Source: Pseudomonadota bacterium (lineage in GTDB: Bacteria > Pseudomonadota > Gammaproteobacteria > Steroidobacterales > Woeseiaceae). Taken from it: a stretch of DNA of 64,000 nt. The stretch lies in assembly GCA_022572185.1 (NCBI GenBank), contig JACZWL010000011.1:1-64000 (forward strand). The letters are read 5' to 3'. How positions within the stretch are numbered: position 1 is the stretch's first letter; every line of letters begins with the position of its first letter. Both the position numbers and the translations under genes were made by a program. Below the pieces are notes generated by a model, which worked only from the letters and a program-made list of their open reading frames with translations, made no database searches and was not told the DNA's origin. Below, in pieces: positions 1-9,348 of this stretch.

Positions 1-71
1 CTGGCCACGTCCTAAAGATGCGAGAGTCATTGTCTGCAAGTCCTTGAATTCCGCCTACCTACCATCTGATT

Positions 72-96
72 GCAAATGATAACGATTCGCATTTGC
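72..96. promoter_or_regulatory. Putative Fur box
   Basis: A 25-bp imperfect palindrome has outer arms GCAAATG and CATTTGC around an AT-rich centre containing ATGATAACGATTCGCATT. This closely matches the GATAATGAT-type inverted repeat recognised by the ferric uptake regulator. No rightward gene starts nearby, so the likely target is a leftward gene outside the window. Sequence match only; binding is not shown. Confidence 0.6.
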
Positions 97-192
97 GATA
101 GCAATACGTGATTGTGCTTATGGACATAATCTCCCGCCGGGCGTCGCTATCCAGGGGTCCGGGCGCTAACAGTTTGCTTTTCTGGCCCGTAA

Positions 193-217
193 GGGGACGG
201 ACCCGGGGTCCGTCCCC
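193..217. repeat. GC-rich palindrome after tag
   Basis: Twelve-base arms beginning GGGGACGGACCC pair perfectly around one central mismatch, four bases past the tag stop codon. It may act as a transcription terminator for tag, but no clear T-run follows. A shorter relative (AAAGGGG..CCCCTTT) lies at 888-906 on the other side of tag. Confidence 0.6.
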
Positions 218-220
218 GGC

Positions 221-814
221 TTAGCCTTTCTTCGCCAACGCCACACATTCCCTGTACCGGAAACAACTGACCACATGGTCGTTGACCATCCCGGTAGCCT
301 GCATATGTGCGTACATAATCGTGCTGCCGACAAACTTGAAGCCGCGTTTTTTCATGTCCTTGCTCATCGCATCCGATTCCGCAGATGTTGCCGGGATATC
401 GGAGTCTTTACGAAATTTATTCTGCTTCGGTCTGCCGTCTACGAATTGCCAGATGTAATTGCTGAAGCCGTCGTACTCTTCCTGAACTTCGAGAAACGCC
501 CTGGCATTCGTTACCGCCGAATTGACTTTTAGCCTGTTTCTGACAATGCCCGGATCCTGCAGGATTTTTTCTATTCTTTTTTTTGTAAATCGCGCCACTT
601 TCTCAACGTCGAAATTGGCGAAGTTTTTCCGGTAGCCCTCGCGTTTGTTGAGAATGGTCGACCAGCTCAAGCCTGCCTGTGCACCCTCGAGGATCAGGAA
701 TTCAAACTGGGTCTTGTCGTCCCGGACGGGTACCCCCCATTCTTTGTCGTGATACTCGATATACGGCAGACTCACTTCCCCCGCCCAGGCGCATCGGGTG
801 ACCTTGTTTGTCAT
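221..814 (-). CDS. tag: DNA-3-methyladenine glycosylase I
   Basis: Base-excision repair enzyme that removes N3-methyladenine from alkylated DNA. The 197-residue product has the family's usual length and landmarks. An N-terminal Cys (RCAWAG) and a His (YHDKEWG) correspond to half of the structural zinc site, and the C-terminal NDHVVSCFRY supplies the other His and Cys. The acidic active-site stretch is FLILEGAQAGLSW. The start ATG is preceded by a good AGAGGAA ribosome-binding site. The gene stands alone between two palindromes and shows no damage-response operator that I can recognise. Confidence 0.95.
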   Translation of the reverse strand: MTNKVTRCAWAGEVSLPYIEYHDKEWGVPVRDDKTQFEFLILEGAQAGLSWSTILNKREGYRKNFANFDVEKVARFTKKRIEKILQDPGIVRNRLKVNSAVTNARAFLEVQEEYDGFSNYIWQFVDGRPKQNKFRKDSDIPATSAESDAMSKDMKKRGFKFVGSTIMYAHMQATGMVNDHVVSCFRYRECVALAKKG

Positions 815-887
815 TAGCGTTCCTCTTATGAAGTAGCGGCGGAGCCCTTTTTCATGCGCCAGTCATCAAGCCCAGAATAATAGGTAA

Positions 888-906
888 AAAGGGGCCCGTC
901 CCCTTT
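888..906. repeat. Short GC-rich hairpin
   Basis: AAAGGGG and CCCCTTT pair around a CCCGT loop. Read on the minus strand it is followed by TTTTT, so it could be a second terminator downstream of the cysteine-rich repeat gene. It resembles the palindrome at 193-217. Confidence 0.45.
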
Positions 907-928
907 CTTTTCTGGTCCTTAGTGCGAC

Positions 929-958
929 AAAAAAGGCCCGCAACTACGCGGGCCTTTT
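929..958 (-). terminator. Rho-independent terminator of the cysteine-rich repeat gene
   Basis: A GGCCCGC..GCGGGCC stem with a short loop lies about 35 bases past the stop codon of the repeat-protein gene. On the minus strand it is followed by six T residues, and on the plus strand by four, so it could work in both directions. Confidence 0.8.
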
Positions 959-990
959 CTGCTTAACGTGCTTAAACAAGGTTTGGGGTC

Positions 991-1530
991 TTAGACCGAA
1001 CCTCCGCACTTGCCTTCGCCGCATTTGCCCTCAGCGCCTTTATCCTCGCCTTCGGCCTTGTCGCCACCACAGCTGCCTTCGGCGTCTTTATCGCCACCAC
1101 AACTGCCTTCGGCGTCCTTGTCGCCACCACAGCTGCCTTCGGCGTCCTTGTCGCCACCGCAACTGCCTTCAGCATCTTTGTCGCCACCACAGCTGCCTTC
1201 GGCGTCTTTGTCGCCACCGCAACTGCCTTCAGCATCTTTGTCGCCGCCGCAACTGCCCTCAGCGTCTTTAGCCTTTCCTTCGGCCTTATCGCCACCACAG
1301 CTGCCTTCGGCGTCTTTGTCGCCGCCGCAACTGCCTTCAGCTTTATCGCCACCTTTGTCGCCGCCGCAGCTGCCTTCGCCCTCTCCGAGCATATAGGCAA
1401 CACTCAGCGTCGTCATGGCAAACGGACTCGCGCCCGTATCAGCGCTTGCAGCTTCGACAGCTGCAAGTGAGCCAGCCAGTGCTATGCCGACTGCCAATGC
1501 AATGGGCTTTGCTACTTTCTTATCAGACAT
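991..1530 (-). CDS. HvfA-like cysteine-rich repeat protein, putative RiPP metallophore precursor
   Basis: A 179-residue protein with an N-terminal export signal (residues 1 to about 30, ending near [11 protein letters not shown]), a short linker containing [13 protein letters not shown], then a low-complexity region with ten EGSCGG motifs, mostly in a ten-residue unit [10 protein letters not shown]. It ends in [13 protein letters not shown]. All twelve cysteines sit in EGxCG contexts. The ASPFAMTxLS leader and the terminal [10 protein letters not shown] are hallmarks of HvfA-type precursors, whose EGKCG cysteines are converted to oxazolone/thioamide groups by an MNIO (DUF692) enzyme with a DUF2063 partner. 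Neither enzyme is encoded anywhere in this window. A strong site (AGGAAGGAG) precedes the ATG. It follows the sigma/anti-sigma pair by 97 bases on the same strand and may be co-transcribed. Modification and metal binding are inference. Confidence 0.75.
   Translation of the reverse strand: MSDKKVAKPIALAVGIALAGSLAAVEAASADTGASPFAMTTLSVAYMLGEGEGSCGGDKGGDKAEGSCGGDKDAEGSCGGDKAEGKAKDAEGSCGGDKDAEGSCGGDKDAEGSCGGDKDAEGSCGGDKDAEGSCGGDKDAEGSCGGDKDAEGSCGGDKAEGEDKGAEGKCGEGKCGGSV
1057..1266 (-). repeat. Seven tandem 30-bp coding repeats
   Basis: Seven contiguous 30-bp units encode [10 protein letters not shown]. Three further EGSCGG copies in less regular spacing lie between 1267 and 1380. Units differ mainly at synonymous positions (for example GCC/GCA and AAG/AAA), which suggests expansion by slippage or unequal crossover with the protein sequence kept under selection. 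Confidence 0.9.
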
Positions 1531-1558
1531 TTCGATCTCCTTCCTCTGGTCAATGTAA

Positions 1559-1623
1559 AAGGTGTCAGGTTCTATTTAGTGACACCCCCAAAAAAGGAAA
1601 AAGGAAAACTTACCTGACACCTT
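1559..1623. repeat. Intergenic inverted-repeat element
   Basis: Perfect 11-bp arms AAGGTGTCAGG (1559-1569) and CCTGACACCTT (1613-1623) enclose 43 bases. An alternative internal hairpin pairs GGTGTCA with TGACACC (1561-1587). The element fills most of the gap between the anti-sigma gene and the repeat-protein gene. It looks like a dispersed palindromic repeat of the REP/RAYT-associated kind (inference). Confidence 0.65.
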
Positions 1624-1627
1624 CTTC

Positions 1628-2389
1628 CTAAATACTCCACTTCACCGTTTCGGTGACTCTTGTTTTCAACTCGTCAATTTGTTCGCCGCGTTCGCCGATG
1701 ATCGCGATGCTGCCGTTACCGATCGGAAGAATGACGCCTTCGATACTTTGGCCCTCGAGGCGTATCAGCATATCGATCATTTCTTCAGGCATCAGCAAAA
1801 TTGTTACGGGGCCTTTTTTGCCCTGTATGACGAGATGTGGGATATCTTTGCCGTTAATCTCACAACTCCTGGCATAGGTGATCAGGCCGATGCCACGATC
1901 CAGGGTCGCTATTGCAGGCCGGACTACCGAGTAAAGCCTGCGGTCCGACACGGCCACGTCCGTAACTTTCAGTGCCTGAGGCTCGTAGTCAAGGTGCGCG
2001 ATAATCTGTTCAGCCAGCGTACCGCCCTCCTTGCCTGCGTGCCCCATGCCTGTGTCGGTCATTCGCACACCGATAACCGTTGCCAGAACGACACTGGCTG
2101 CCAGACCGATCCAGGCCGGTGTCGTCCATCTGATCGGCCGGCGCGATGCCAGGTCGACAACCTTGTCTGCGCCCGTCAGAGCCGGCAGCTCGGGCATCTT
2201 CAGGTCTGGCACGTCAATCGCAAGCGCCGCAGCAATCCTCACATCGAGCGCCTGCATTTCCGCCTTGACAGTGTTGCAGGACGGGCATTCAGCCGAGTGC
2301 AGGGCGCCACCATCGAATGATTCCGACGGGTCTGCTGCTATTGCCTGTTTGTAGTCCTCGCAATTCATGTTTCGTCCGGCGGCGCTCAT
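1628..2389 (-). CDS. DUF3379-like anti-sigma factor, membrane-anchored
   Basis: A 253-residue protein whose start overlaps the end of the ECF sigma gene by four bases (ATGA), the usual arrangement for a sigma/anti-sigma pair. The N-terminal domain has an H31-x3-C35-x2-C38 zinc-finger-like motif (HSAECPSC). One transmembrane helix spans about residues 91-109, so the C-terminal 140 residues are probably periplasmic. The start is supported by AAGGAG eight bases upstream. Family assignment to DUF3379 is from memory and is moderately sure; the role as antagonist of the neighbouring sigma factor is inferred from layout and topology. Confidence 0.75.
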   Translation of the reverse strand: MSAAGRNMNCEDYKQAIAADPSESFDGGALHSAECPSCNTVKAEMQALDVRIAAALAIDVPDLKMPELPALTGADKVVDLASRRPIRWTTPAWIGLAASVVLATVIGVRMTDTGMGHAGKEGGTLAEQIIAHLDYEPQALKVTDVAVSDRRLYSVVRPAIATLDRGIGLITYARSCEINGKDIPHLVIQGKKGPVTILLMPEEMIDMLIRLEGQSIEGVILPIGNGSIAIIGERGEQIDELKTRVTETVKWSI

Positions 2390-2901
2390 GGGGCCGCTCC
2401 TTCACCTATTTCATCCTTCAACTTGTGGCGTGCCCGGTGCAATCTGGTCAAAACAGCGCCCGGCTTGATATCCATCAGTTCCGCGATCTCCTTCGTCGAA
2501 TGTCCCATCAGGACCTGCAGTACGAGCGGTTCGCGGTAATCGTCCTCCAATCTGTAAATAGCCTGTCTAACGTCATCGAGATCCGAGTCTGAACTTTCGG
2601 CAAGCATCACGGCCTGAGACGCGGTCAAGTTGTCGATGTCCACTGTCTCCAGTCGCTTCCTTTCGAAATATCTCGCATTCTCCCGGCGCACAATGGTCAA
2701 CACCCATTGCTTTGCCGCCGCATCGTCGCGCAACCCATCCAGCGACTTCCAGGCTCGGAGCATCGCTTCCTGTACGACGTCTTCGGCGATCGCCGGGTCC
2801 CGGCACAGCCACACTGCATAACGGTACATATCCCGATGCCATACACCTACCAGGCGATCAAACCGCTGCTTGCGTCCCACGTCCGCATCGCTACTATTCA
2901 T
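2386..2901 (-). CDS. ECF-family RNA polymerase sigma factor
   Basis: Sigma region 2 (YRYAVWLCRDPAIAEDVVQE) and region 4 with its helix-turn-helix (GHSTKEIAELMDIKPGAVLT) are clear, with no extra domains, as in group 4 sigma factors. I start the protein at the ATG at 2901 (171 residues); an in-frame TTG at 2919 is possible but weaker. It is translationally coupled to the anti-sigma gene. Its targets are unknown; the immediately downstream cysteine-rich repeat gene is the obvious candidate. Confidence 0.85.
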   Translation of the reverse strand: MNSSDADVGRKQRFDRLVGVWHRDMYRYAVWLCRDPAIAEDVVQEAMLRAWKSLDGLRDDAAAKQWVLTIVRRENARYFERKRLETVDIDNLTASQAVMLAESSDSDLDDVRQAIYRLEDDYREPLVLQVLMGHSTKEIAELMDIKPGAVLTRLHRARHKLKDEIGEGAAP

Positions 2902-2959
2902 ACGAGATGACCTGCTCAATTGGCGAAATATTACCCACGCTAAGGAAAGATGTGATTAA

Positions 2960-4030
<1,071 letters not shown>

Positions 4031-4161
4031 GTATACTGAGCCGGCAGAGCAGCAATTAAACGGTTTGTGTAACAATCGATAACAATAAAGACAGGTCCAG
4101 GGGGCGTATTCTTTACCGTCAGAGAGCATGAAAACTTCGCGACGAAAATGGCCTAGCGACC

Positions 4162-5001
4162 GTGGACGGTAAGCCCGCTGCTGTTGATCGCTACGGCGTC
4201 ATGGGCTATCCGGTATCGCACAGCCGCTCCCCGGTTATTCACCGCCTGTTCGCCTTACAAACAGGCGAGAACCTGCAATATGAATTGCTTCAGGTCGCGC
4301 CCAGCAAGCTCGAAACCGCGATCAGGCAATTTCAGCGTACGGGAGGCAAGGGCCTGAACATCACCCTGCCGCACAAGAGCGAAGTGACGCGGCTCGTCGA
4401 TGATCTCAGCGAGCGCGCCAACAGTTCGGGTGCGGTCAATACCCTGGTATTTCGGGATAAAGAGATTTTCGGCGACAACACCGACGGAATCGGACTCATG
4501 CGTGACCTTGTCGGTAACCTCGGCCTCGAACTCAAGGACGCCAGTATTTTGATTCTCGGCGCCGGTGGCGCAACACGCGGCATCATTGGTCCATTGCTGG
4601 ACGCTGAGCCCAAATCGATAACCATTGCCAACCGGACTCTGTCGAGAGCCCGGGTCCTCGCGGAACATTTTTCCGCTTCCGGCCCCGTAACCGCCTGCCG
4701 GTTCAGAGAGGTGAAACCCTCATCGTCATTCGACCTCATCATCAATGCCACCTCAGCCAGTGCTAAGGGCGAATTGCCGCCTTATCCCGAATCCGCGGTC
4801 ACTGACCGGACTTTTTGCTACGACCTGTCTTACGGCCTCAGTCCCACGCCATTCAGCAGCTGGGCCGCGAGGAAGGGCGCGGCGCGTTCCGTGATGGGTT
4901 GGGGCATGCTGGTCGAACAGGCCGCGGAATCTTTTGATCTCTGGCGTGGCGTCAGGCCGGACACGCAAAAGGTGCTGGAGCAGCTTGAGATTAGCGCATA
5001 G
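4162..5001 (+). CDS. aroE: Shikimate dehydrogenase
   Basis: NADPH-dependent reduction of 3-dehydroshikimate to shikimate in aromatic amino-acid synthesis. The substrate pocket motif [13 protein letters not shown] lies at the N-terminus, NITLPHK carries the catalytic lysine, and the Rossmann glycine motif is GAGGATRG. The 279-residue length is normal. It starts with GTG, since an upstream ATG reading through 4148 meets a stop almost at once. The 3' end overlaps that of glutathione reductase, which runs the other way, by 11 bases. Confidence 0.95.
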   Translation: MDGKPAAVDRYGVMGYPVSHSRSPVIHRLFALQTGENLQYELLQVAPSKLETAIRQFQRTGGKGLNITLPHKSEVTRLVDDLSERANSSGAVNTLVFRDKEIFGDNTDGIGLMRDLVGNLGLELKDASILILGAGGATRGIIGPLLDAEPKSITIANRTLSRARVLAEHFSASGPVTACRFREVKPSSSFDLIINATSASAKGELPPYPESAVTDRTFCYDLSYGLSPTPFSSWAARKGAARSVMGWGMLVEQAAESFDLWRGVRPDTQKVLEQLEISA

Positions 5002-6337
5002 TCACGAACTCTTCCGCACTGGTGGGATGAATCGCGACCGTATCGTCGAAGTCTTTCTTCGTCGCCCCCATACGTATCGCAACGGCAAAACCCTGCATCA
5101 TTTCGTCTGCGCCGTCGCCGACGACGTGGCAGCCGACAATTTTTTCCTCCGGACCAATCGTCACGAGCTTCATGGCTGACGGTTCCTTATGCTTGCCGAG
5201 CGCATAAAGCATGGGTGTAAATCTTGACTCGTACACTCTCACATCATCACCGAATTCTGCCCTGGCTTCGGCCTCAGTCTTTCCAACCGTGCCGATCGGC
5301 GGATGGGCGAATACCACTGTGGGTATGAAGCGATATTCAAGATGACGATCGGCCATGCCGCCGTACAAGCGGTCGGCCAGGCGCCGGCCCGCCGCTATCG
5401 CGACCGGTGTTAACGCTTCCCTGCCCGTTACGTCACCAAGCGCAGAAATGTTGTCGACGTTCGTAGCCTGGTAATCATCGACGGGCACGAAACCGTAACC
5501 GTCTGCTTGCACGCCGGCGGCTTCAAGTTGCAAATGCTCTGTATTCGGCGCGCGGCCAACAGCCCAGACAATACTGTCGAAGGCGCCAAACTCGCGGCCA
5601 TCTTCGGCAATGAGCTTGAGTCCAGCGGAAGTTCGTTCAAGTGCATGCGGCACGACGCCGGTCTCGAGCTGAATACCGTCCCGCTGCATGGCCTTGTGCT
5701 GCTCGTCCCTGAGCATCTGGTCGAAGCTGCGCAATACACCGTCCTTCCTGACCAGCACGGTGGTGTCCGATCCCAGGGCATTGAAAATGCCGCTCAATTC
5801 GACAGCGATGTAGCCGCTGCCTACAAGGACCACCCGTTCCGGACGGTCCGGAAGCTCGAAAAACCCGTCTGAGCTTATGCCCATCTCGGCGCCGTGAATC
5901 CTGGGCATGATCGGACGGCCCCCGGTCGCGATCAAAATGTTGTCGGCGCGATAGTCGTCACTCTCAACACGAATCGAGTTCTTGTTGACGAAGTGTCCCG
6001 TTCCCCTGATGAGTTCGATATTCCTTTTGTCGAGATTTTTCTGATAGATATCGTTGAGCCTTGCGACATAGGCATCGCGCCTTTGCTTGAGTGCCGACCA
6101 GTCGTGGCCGTTCACCGTCAGATCGAATCCATAGTCCGCCGCAAGCCGGGCACTGTGTGCATGGCTCGCCGAATACCACATGACTTTCTTTGGCACGCAG
6201 CCGAGATTGACACAGGTGCCGCCGAGCGGCCCATTCTCAATCACGGCGACATCCGCCCCATGCTCTGCCGCTCTCTGTGCATGCGCCAGACCACCGCTAC
6301 CGCCGCCAATCACGATCAAATCGAATTTCTTTTTCAC
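4991..6337 (-). CDS. gor: Glutathione-disulfide reductase
   Basis: FAD-dependent pyridine-nucleotide disulfide reductase that keeps glutathione reduced. It shows the FAD motif IGGGSGG (residues 10-16), the redox pair C42/C47 in [13 protein letters not shown], an NAD(P) motif GSGYIAVE, and the C-terminal dimer-interface HPTSAEE with the proton-relay His. I start at the GTG at 6337 (448 residues) because AGGAG sits just upstream and the protein then begins like family members; an upstream start at 6400 would add 21 unrelated residues. It is divergent from the oligopeptidase gene. Confidence 0.93.
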   Translation of the reverse strand: MKKKFDLIVIGGGSGGLAHAQRAAEHGADVAVIENGPLGGTCVNLGCVPKKVMWYSASHAHSARLAADYGFDLTVNGHDWSALKQRRDAYVARLNDIYQKNLDKRNIELIRGTGHFVNKNSIRVESDDYRADNILIATGGRPIMPRIHGAEMGISSDGFFELPDRPERVVLVGSGYIAVELSGIFNALGSDTTVLVRKDGVLRSFDQMLRDEQHKAMQRDGIQLETGVVPHALERTSAGLKLIAEDGREFGAFDSIVWAVGRAPNTEHLQLEAAGVQADGYGFVPVDDYQATNVDNISALGDVTGREALTPVAIAAGRRLADRLYGGMADRHLEYRFIPTVVFAHPPIGTVGKTEAEARAEFGDDVRVYESRFTPMLYALGKHKEPSAMKLVTIGPEEKIVGCHVVGDGADEMMQGFAVAIRMGATKKDFDDTVAIHPTSAEEFVTMR

Positions 6338-6430
6338 CCGTGCTCCTGCCAGGCTGCCGGCGCCGTTGACACGCGGCATGCTTTTCCCCTGTGATAACAT
6401 CCTGCGCCTGACAGGACATCAACAGCATTC

Positions 6431-8455
6431 ATGACCAACCCTTTACTGGATACATCGGCATTACCGCGCTTCGCTGACATCGCGCCCGAACATGTGCTGC
6501 CCGCACTGGAGAAGCTTATCGCAGAGCATCGTAGAAAGCTTGCGGCCCTTCTCGATGATCCCGAGGAAAAAGACTTCGAAGCGCTCGTCTCTCCACTCGA
6601 GGAAATGAGCCATGAATTGAGCCGCGTCTGGTCCCCCGTAAGTCATCTGCAAAGCGTTCTGGAGGCACCCGGCTGGCGCGAAGCATACAACGCTTCTCTG
6701 CCACTTCTGACCCGACACGGCACCGAAATATCACAAAACAAGGGTCTGCATCAGGTTTTTGAACGCCTGTCCGACTCGCTTCCTGCCGATGCGCCAGACG
6801 CGAAGCGCAGTCTCGTCGATCATGCGTTAAGGGATTTTCGCCTGGCCGGCGTCGCCCTGCCGGACGACAAGAAAAAGCAGTTCAGGAAGTTGATGCAGGA
6901 GCTTGCCACCGTGCAGGCGAATTTTGATCAGAATGTCCAGGACGCCACCGATAGCTGGCATTTTCATACTGAGGACGAAGCACAGCTCGCCGGCCTGCCA
7001 CAGCAAACATCGGTTCGCGCCCGCAATGACGCGGAAGCTAATAATGTTGGCGGCTGGTGGCTCACTCTCGATCATCCGACTTATCAGGCGGTTATCACTC
7101 ATGCCGAGAGCCGGAGTTTGAGAGAAACGTTTTACCGCGCATGGTCGACACGGGCTTCCGATCAGGGCGCTGACACAACTTTCGACAACAGCCGAAACAT
7201 CGGCAGGATTTTGCAGCTGCGGCATGAGGTAGCGAAATTGGTCGGCTTCGATAACTATGCCGAATACTCTCTGGCCACCAAGATGGCCGCTGGAACGGTT
7301 GAGGTTATCGACTTTCTGAGCGAGCTGGCTTCGCGTACCCGATCTGCCGCAGAAACCGAACTCGAGACTATCGCAGCGCTCGCCTCTCACGATCTTGCTG
7401 CCTGGGATATCGCTTTTTACACCGAAAAACTAAAGCAGAAGAAATTCTCGATTTCAAACGATACACTGCGCCAGTATTTTCCCATCGCACGTGCGCTAAG
7501 TGGCCTTTTCAGTCTGGCGGAAAAGCTCTACGGCGTTACCATTGCGAAGAACGACGACATTCAAAAATGGCATGACAGTGTAGATTACTACGAGCTGCGT
7601 GAGAGAAGCGGCACCGTAATCGGTGGTTTCTATGCCGATCTATATGCCCGTAACGGTAAACGGGGTGGTGCCTGGGTTGACGAATGCGTGGTCAGGAAAA
7701 ATCTGAACGGCGAAAATATATTGCCGGTCGGTTACCTCGTTTGTAATTTCTCTCCGCCCGATAAAAATGGTGGTTCCTTGCTGACCCATGAGGATATTGT
7801 CACGCTTTTTCATGAATTCGGGCACATGCTCCACCATCTTCTTACACGAGTAGACTATCCAAGCCTTGCGGGCATCAATGGGGTGCCCTGGGATGCCATC
7901 GAGCTGCCAAGTCAGTTCATGGAGAACTTTGCCTGGTGTTACGACGTTCTGGTCGGTGCATCGGGACACTGTGAATCCGGCGAGCCGCTGCCCAAGGCCC
8001 TTTTTCAGAAACTCGATGACAGCCGGCATTGTGGTGCGGCAATGGCGATGCTGCGGCAGATCGAGTTCGCACTTTTCGATTTTCAGTTGCACGCCAACTA
8101 CGATCCGGACAAAGGCACCGAAGCGCTGGACATACTCAGGCAAGTTCGCGATGAGCTGTCTCTGGTGCCTCACCCCGACTACAACCGGCTGCCGCACAGC
8201 TTTACGCACATATTCGCCGGCGGTTACGCGGCTGGCTACTACAGCTACAAGTGGGCTGAAGTGCTGGCGGCCGATGCATTTTCTGCATTTGAAGAGTCCG
8301 GGATCTTCGATGAGCAAACCGCCAGACGTTTTCGGTCTGAGATTCTCGAGATCGGCGGCAGCAAGGACATCATGGAAGCCTTCATTGCATTTCGGGGCCG
8401 CAAACCGACCATGGATGCTCTGCTCCGTTACAACGGCATTGGCCTCGCAGCATGA
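6431..8455 (+). CDS. prlC: Oligopeptidase A (M3 metallopeptidase)
   Basis: Cytoplasmic zinc peptidase that degrades short peptides, including cleaved signal peptides. The HEFGH zinc motif (H461, E462, H465) lies in LFHEFGHMLHH, with the third ligand Glu in the following helix (AIELPSQFMENF). The 674-residue length and the C-terminal HIFAGGYAAGYYSYKWAEVL match M3A peptidases such as PrlC. It overlaps the next gene, xth, by four bases (ATGA), indicating a two-gene operon. Confidence 0.93.
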   Translation: MTNPLLDTSALPRFADIAPEHVLPALEKLIAEHRRKLAALLDDPEEKDFEALVSPLEEMSHELSRVWSPVSHLQSVLEAPGWREAYNASLPLLTRHGTEISQNKGLHQVFERLSDSLPADAPDAKRSLVDHALRDFRLAGVALPDDKKKQFRKLMQELATVQANFDQNVQDATDSWHFHTEDEAQLAGLPQQTSVRARNDAEANNVGGWWLTLDHPTYQAVITHAESRSLRETFYRAWSTRASDQGADTTFDNSRNIGRILQLRHEVAKLVGFDNYAEYSLATKMAAGTVEVIDFLSELASRTRSAAETELETIAALASHDLAAWDIAFYTEKLKQKKFSISNDTLRQYFPIARALSGLFSLAEKLYGVTIAKNDDIQKWHDSVDYYELRERSGTVIGGFYADLYARNGKRGGAWVDECVVRKNLNGENILPVGYLVCNFSPPDKNGGSLLTHEDIVTLFHEFGHMLHHLLTRVDYPSLAGINGVPWDAIELPSQFMENFAWCYDVLVGASGHCESGEPLPKALFQKLDDSRHCGAAMAMLRQIEFALFDFQLHANYDPDKGTEALDILRQVRDELSLVPHPDYNRLPHSFTHIFAGGYAAGYYSYKWAEVLAADAFSAFEESGIFDEQTARRFRSEILEIGGSKDIMEAFIAFRGRKPTMDALLRYNGIGLAA

Positions 8456-9219
8456 AGATCGCGACATGGAACGTAAATTCGCTGAACGTCCGTCTGCCGC
8501 ACGTCCTCGAGTGGCTTGGGGCACATGAGCCCGACGTGCTCGTGCTGCAGGAAATCAAGCAGCTAACCGAGGTCTTTCCGGAAGAGGCTTTCGTCGCGGC
8601 CGGCTACCAATCGATCGCAAGCGGCCAGAAAACATACAATGGCGTCGCTACGGTCTGTCGCGACAAACCCCTGGATCCCGTCACCGATTTTCCGGGGTTC
8701 GAGGACCTCCAGCGCCGCATATTAGCGACCACGATCAACGGTGTACGTGTCATAGACCTGTACGTGCCGAATGGCCAGGCTGTCGGCACGGAAAAATACG
8801 AATACAAGTTGAACTGGCTCGCAGCCCTGCGCGATTTCCTGCAGCAAGAACTCGATAATCACTCAAGGCTTGTCGTACTCGGAGACTTCAATATCGCGCC
8901 CGCTGACCGTGACGTCTATGACCCGGAAAAGTGGGGCGATGGGATTCTCTGCAGCGAGCCGGAGCGAGATGCTTTAGCTGAGTTGATCAAACTCGGGCTA
9001 AGCGATGTATTCCGCCAATTCGATCAGGCAGAGAAGAGCTTCAGCTGGTGGGACTACCGGGCGGCTGGCTTCCGGCGCAACGCAGGACTCCGGATCGACC
9101 TGATACTGGCGAGCCCGGCCATGGCACAGGCCTGCCGGGCAAGCTACATAGACAAGGAGCCGCGTGCCTGGGAGCGGCCATCCGATCACGCTCCCGTAGT
9201 AGCGGAATTTGCGATCTGA
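8452..9219 (+). CDS. xth: Exodeoxyribonuclease III
   Basis: AP endonuclease/3'-5' exonuclease of the EEP superfamily, acting in base-excision repair. It opens with MKIATWNVNSLNVRLPHVL; the metal-binding Glu is in LQEIKQ, the catalytic Asp/Asn pair in LGDFNIAP, and the terminal Asp-His in SDHAPVV. The 255-residue length is normal. It is translationally coupled to prlC. Confidence 0.94.
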   Translation: MKIATWNVNSLNVRLPHVLEWLGAHEPDVLVLQEIKQLTEVFPEEAFVAAGYQSIASGQKTYNGVATVCRDKPLDPVTDFPGFEDLQRRILATTINGVRVIDLYVPNGQAVGTEKYEYKLNWLAALRDFLQQELDNHSRLVVLGDFNIAPADRDVYDPEKWGDGILCSEPERDALAELIKLGLSDVFRQFDQAEKSFSWWDYRAAGFRRNAGLRIDLILASPAMAQACRASYIDKEPRAWERPSDHAPVVAEFAI

Positions 9220-9348
9220 CAAAAGTCAGGCCAATATTACATATTCTTGCCAAAACCTGTGCCCGACGATGATCCTCAGTGTATTATTTTGCTACGTCAA
9301 GCCGACACGCCGTCGGCTATCCGCGAGCAGTGCGGAGCGGGGGTTGGC

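Larger units (their letters stand above)
1..220. other. Left-edge non-coding stretch
   Basis: I see no convincing coding region here. The stretch holds a Fur-box-like palindrome near its left side and a GC-rich palindrome just beyond the 3' end of tag. It probably includes the promoter region of a gene lying to the left of the window and transcribed leftward, because the first rightward gene does not start until hemB and the next gene, tag, runs leftward. Confidence 0.5.

Noticed and set aside
1010-1396. Long plus-strand frame rich in Pro-Ser-Leu repeats
   Set aside because: It is the antisense of the 30-bp coding repeats; the minus-strand frame has a signal peptide, a ribosome-binding site and family-like ends.
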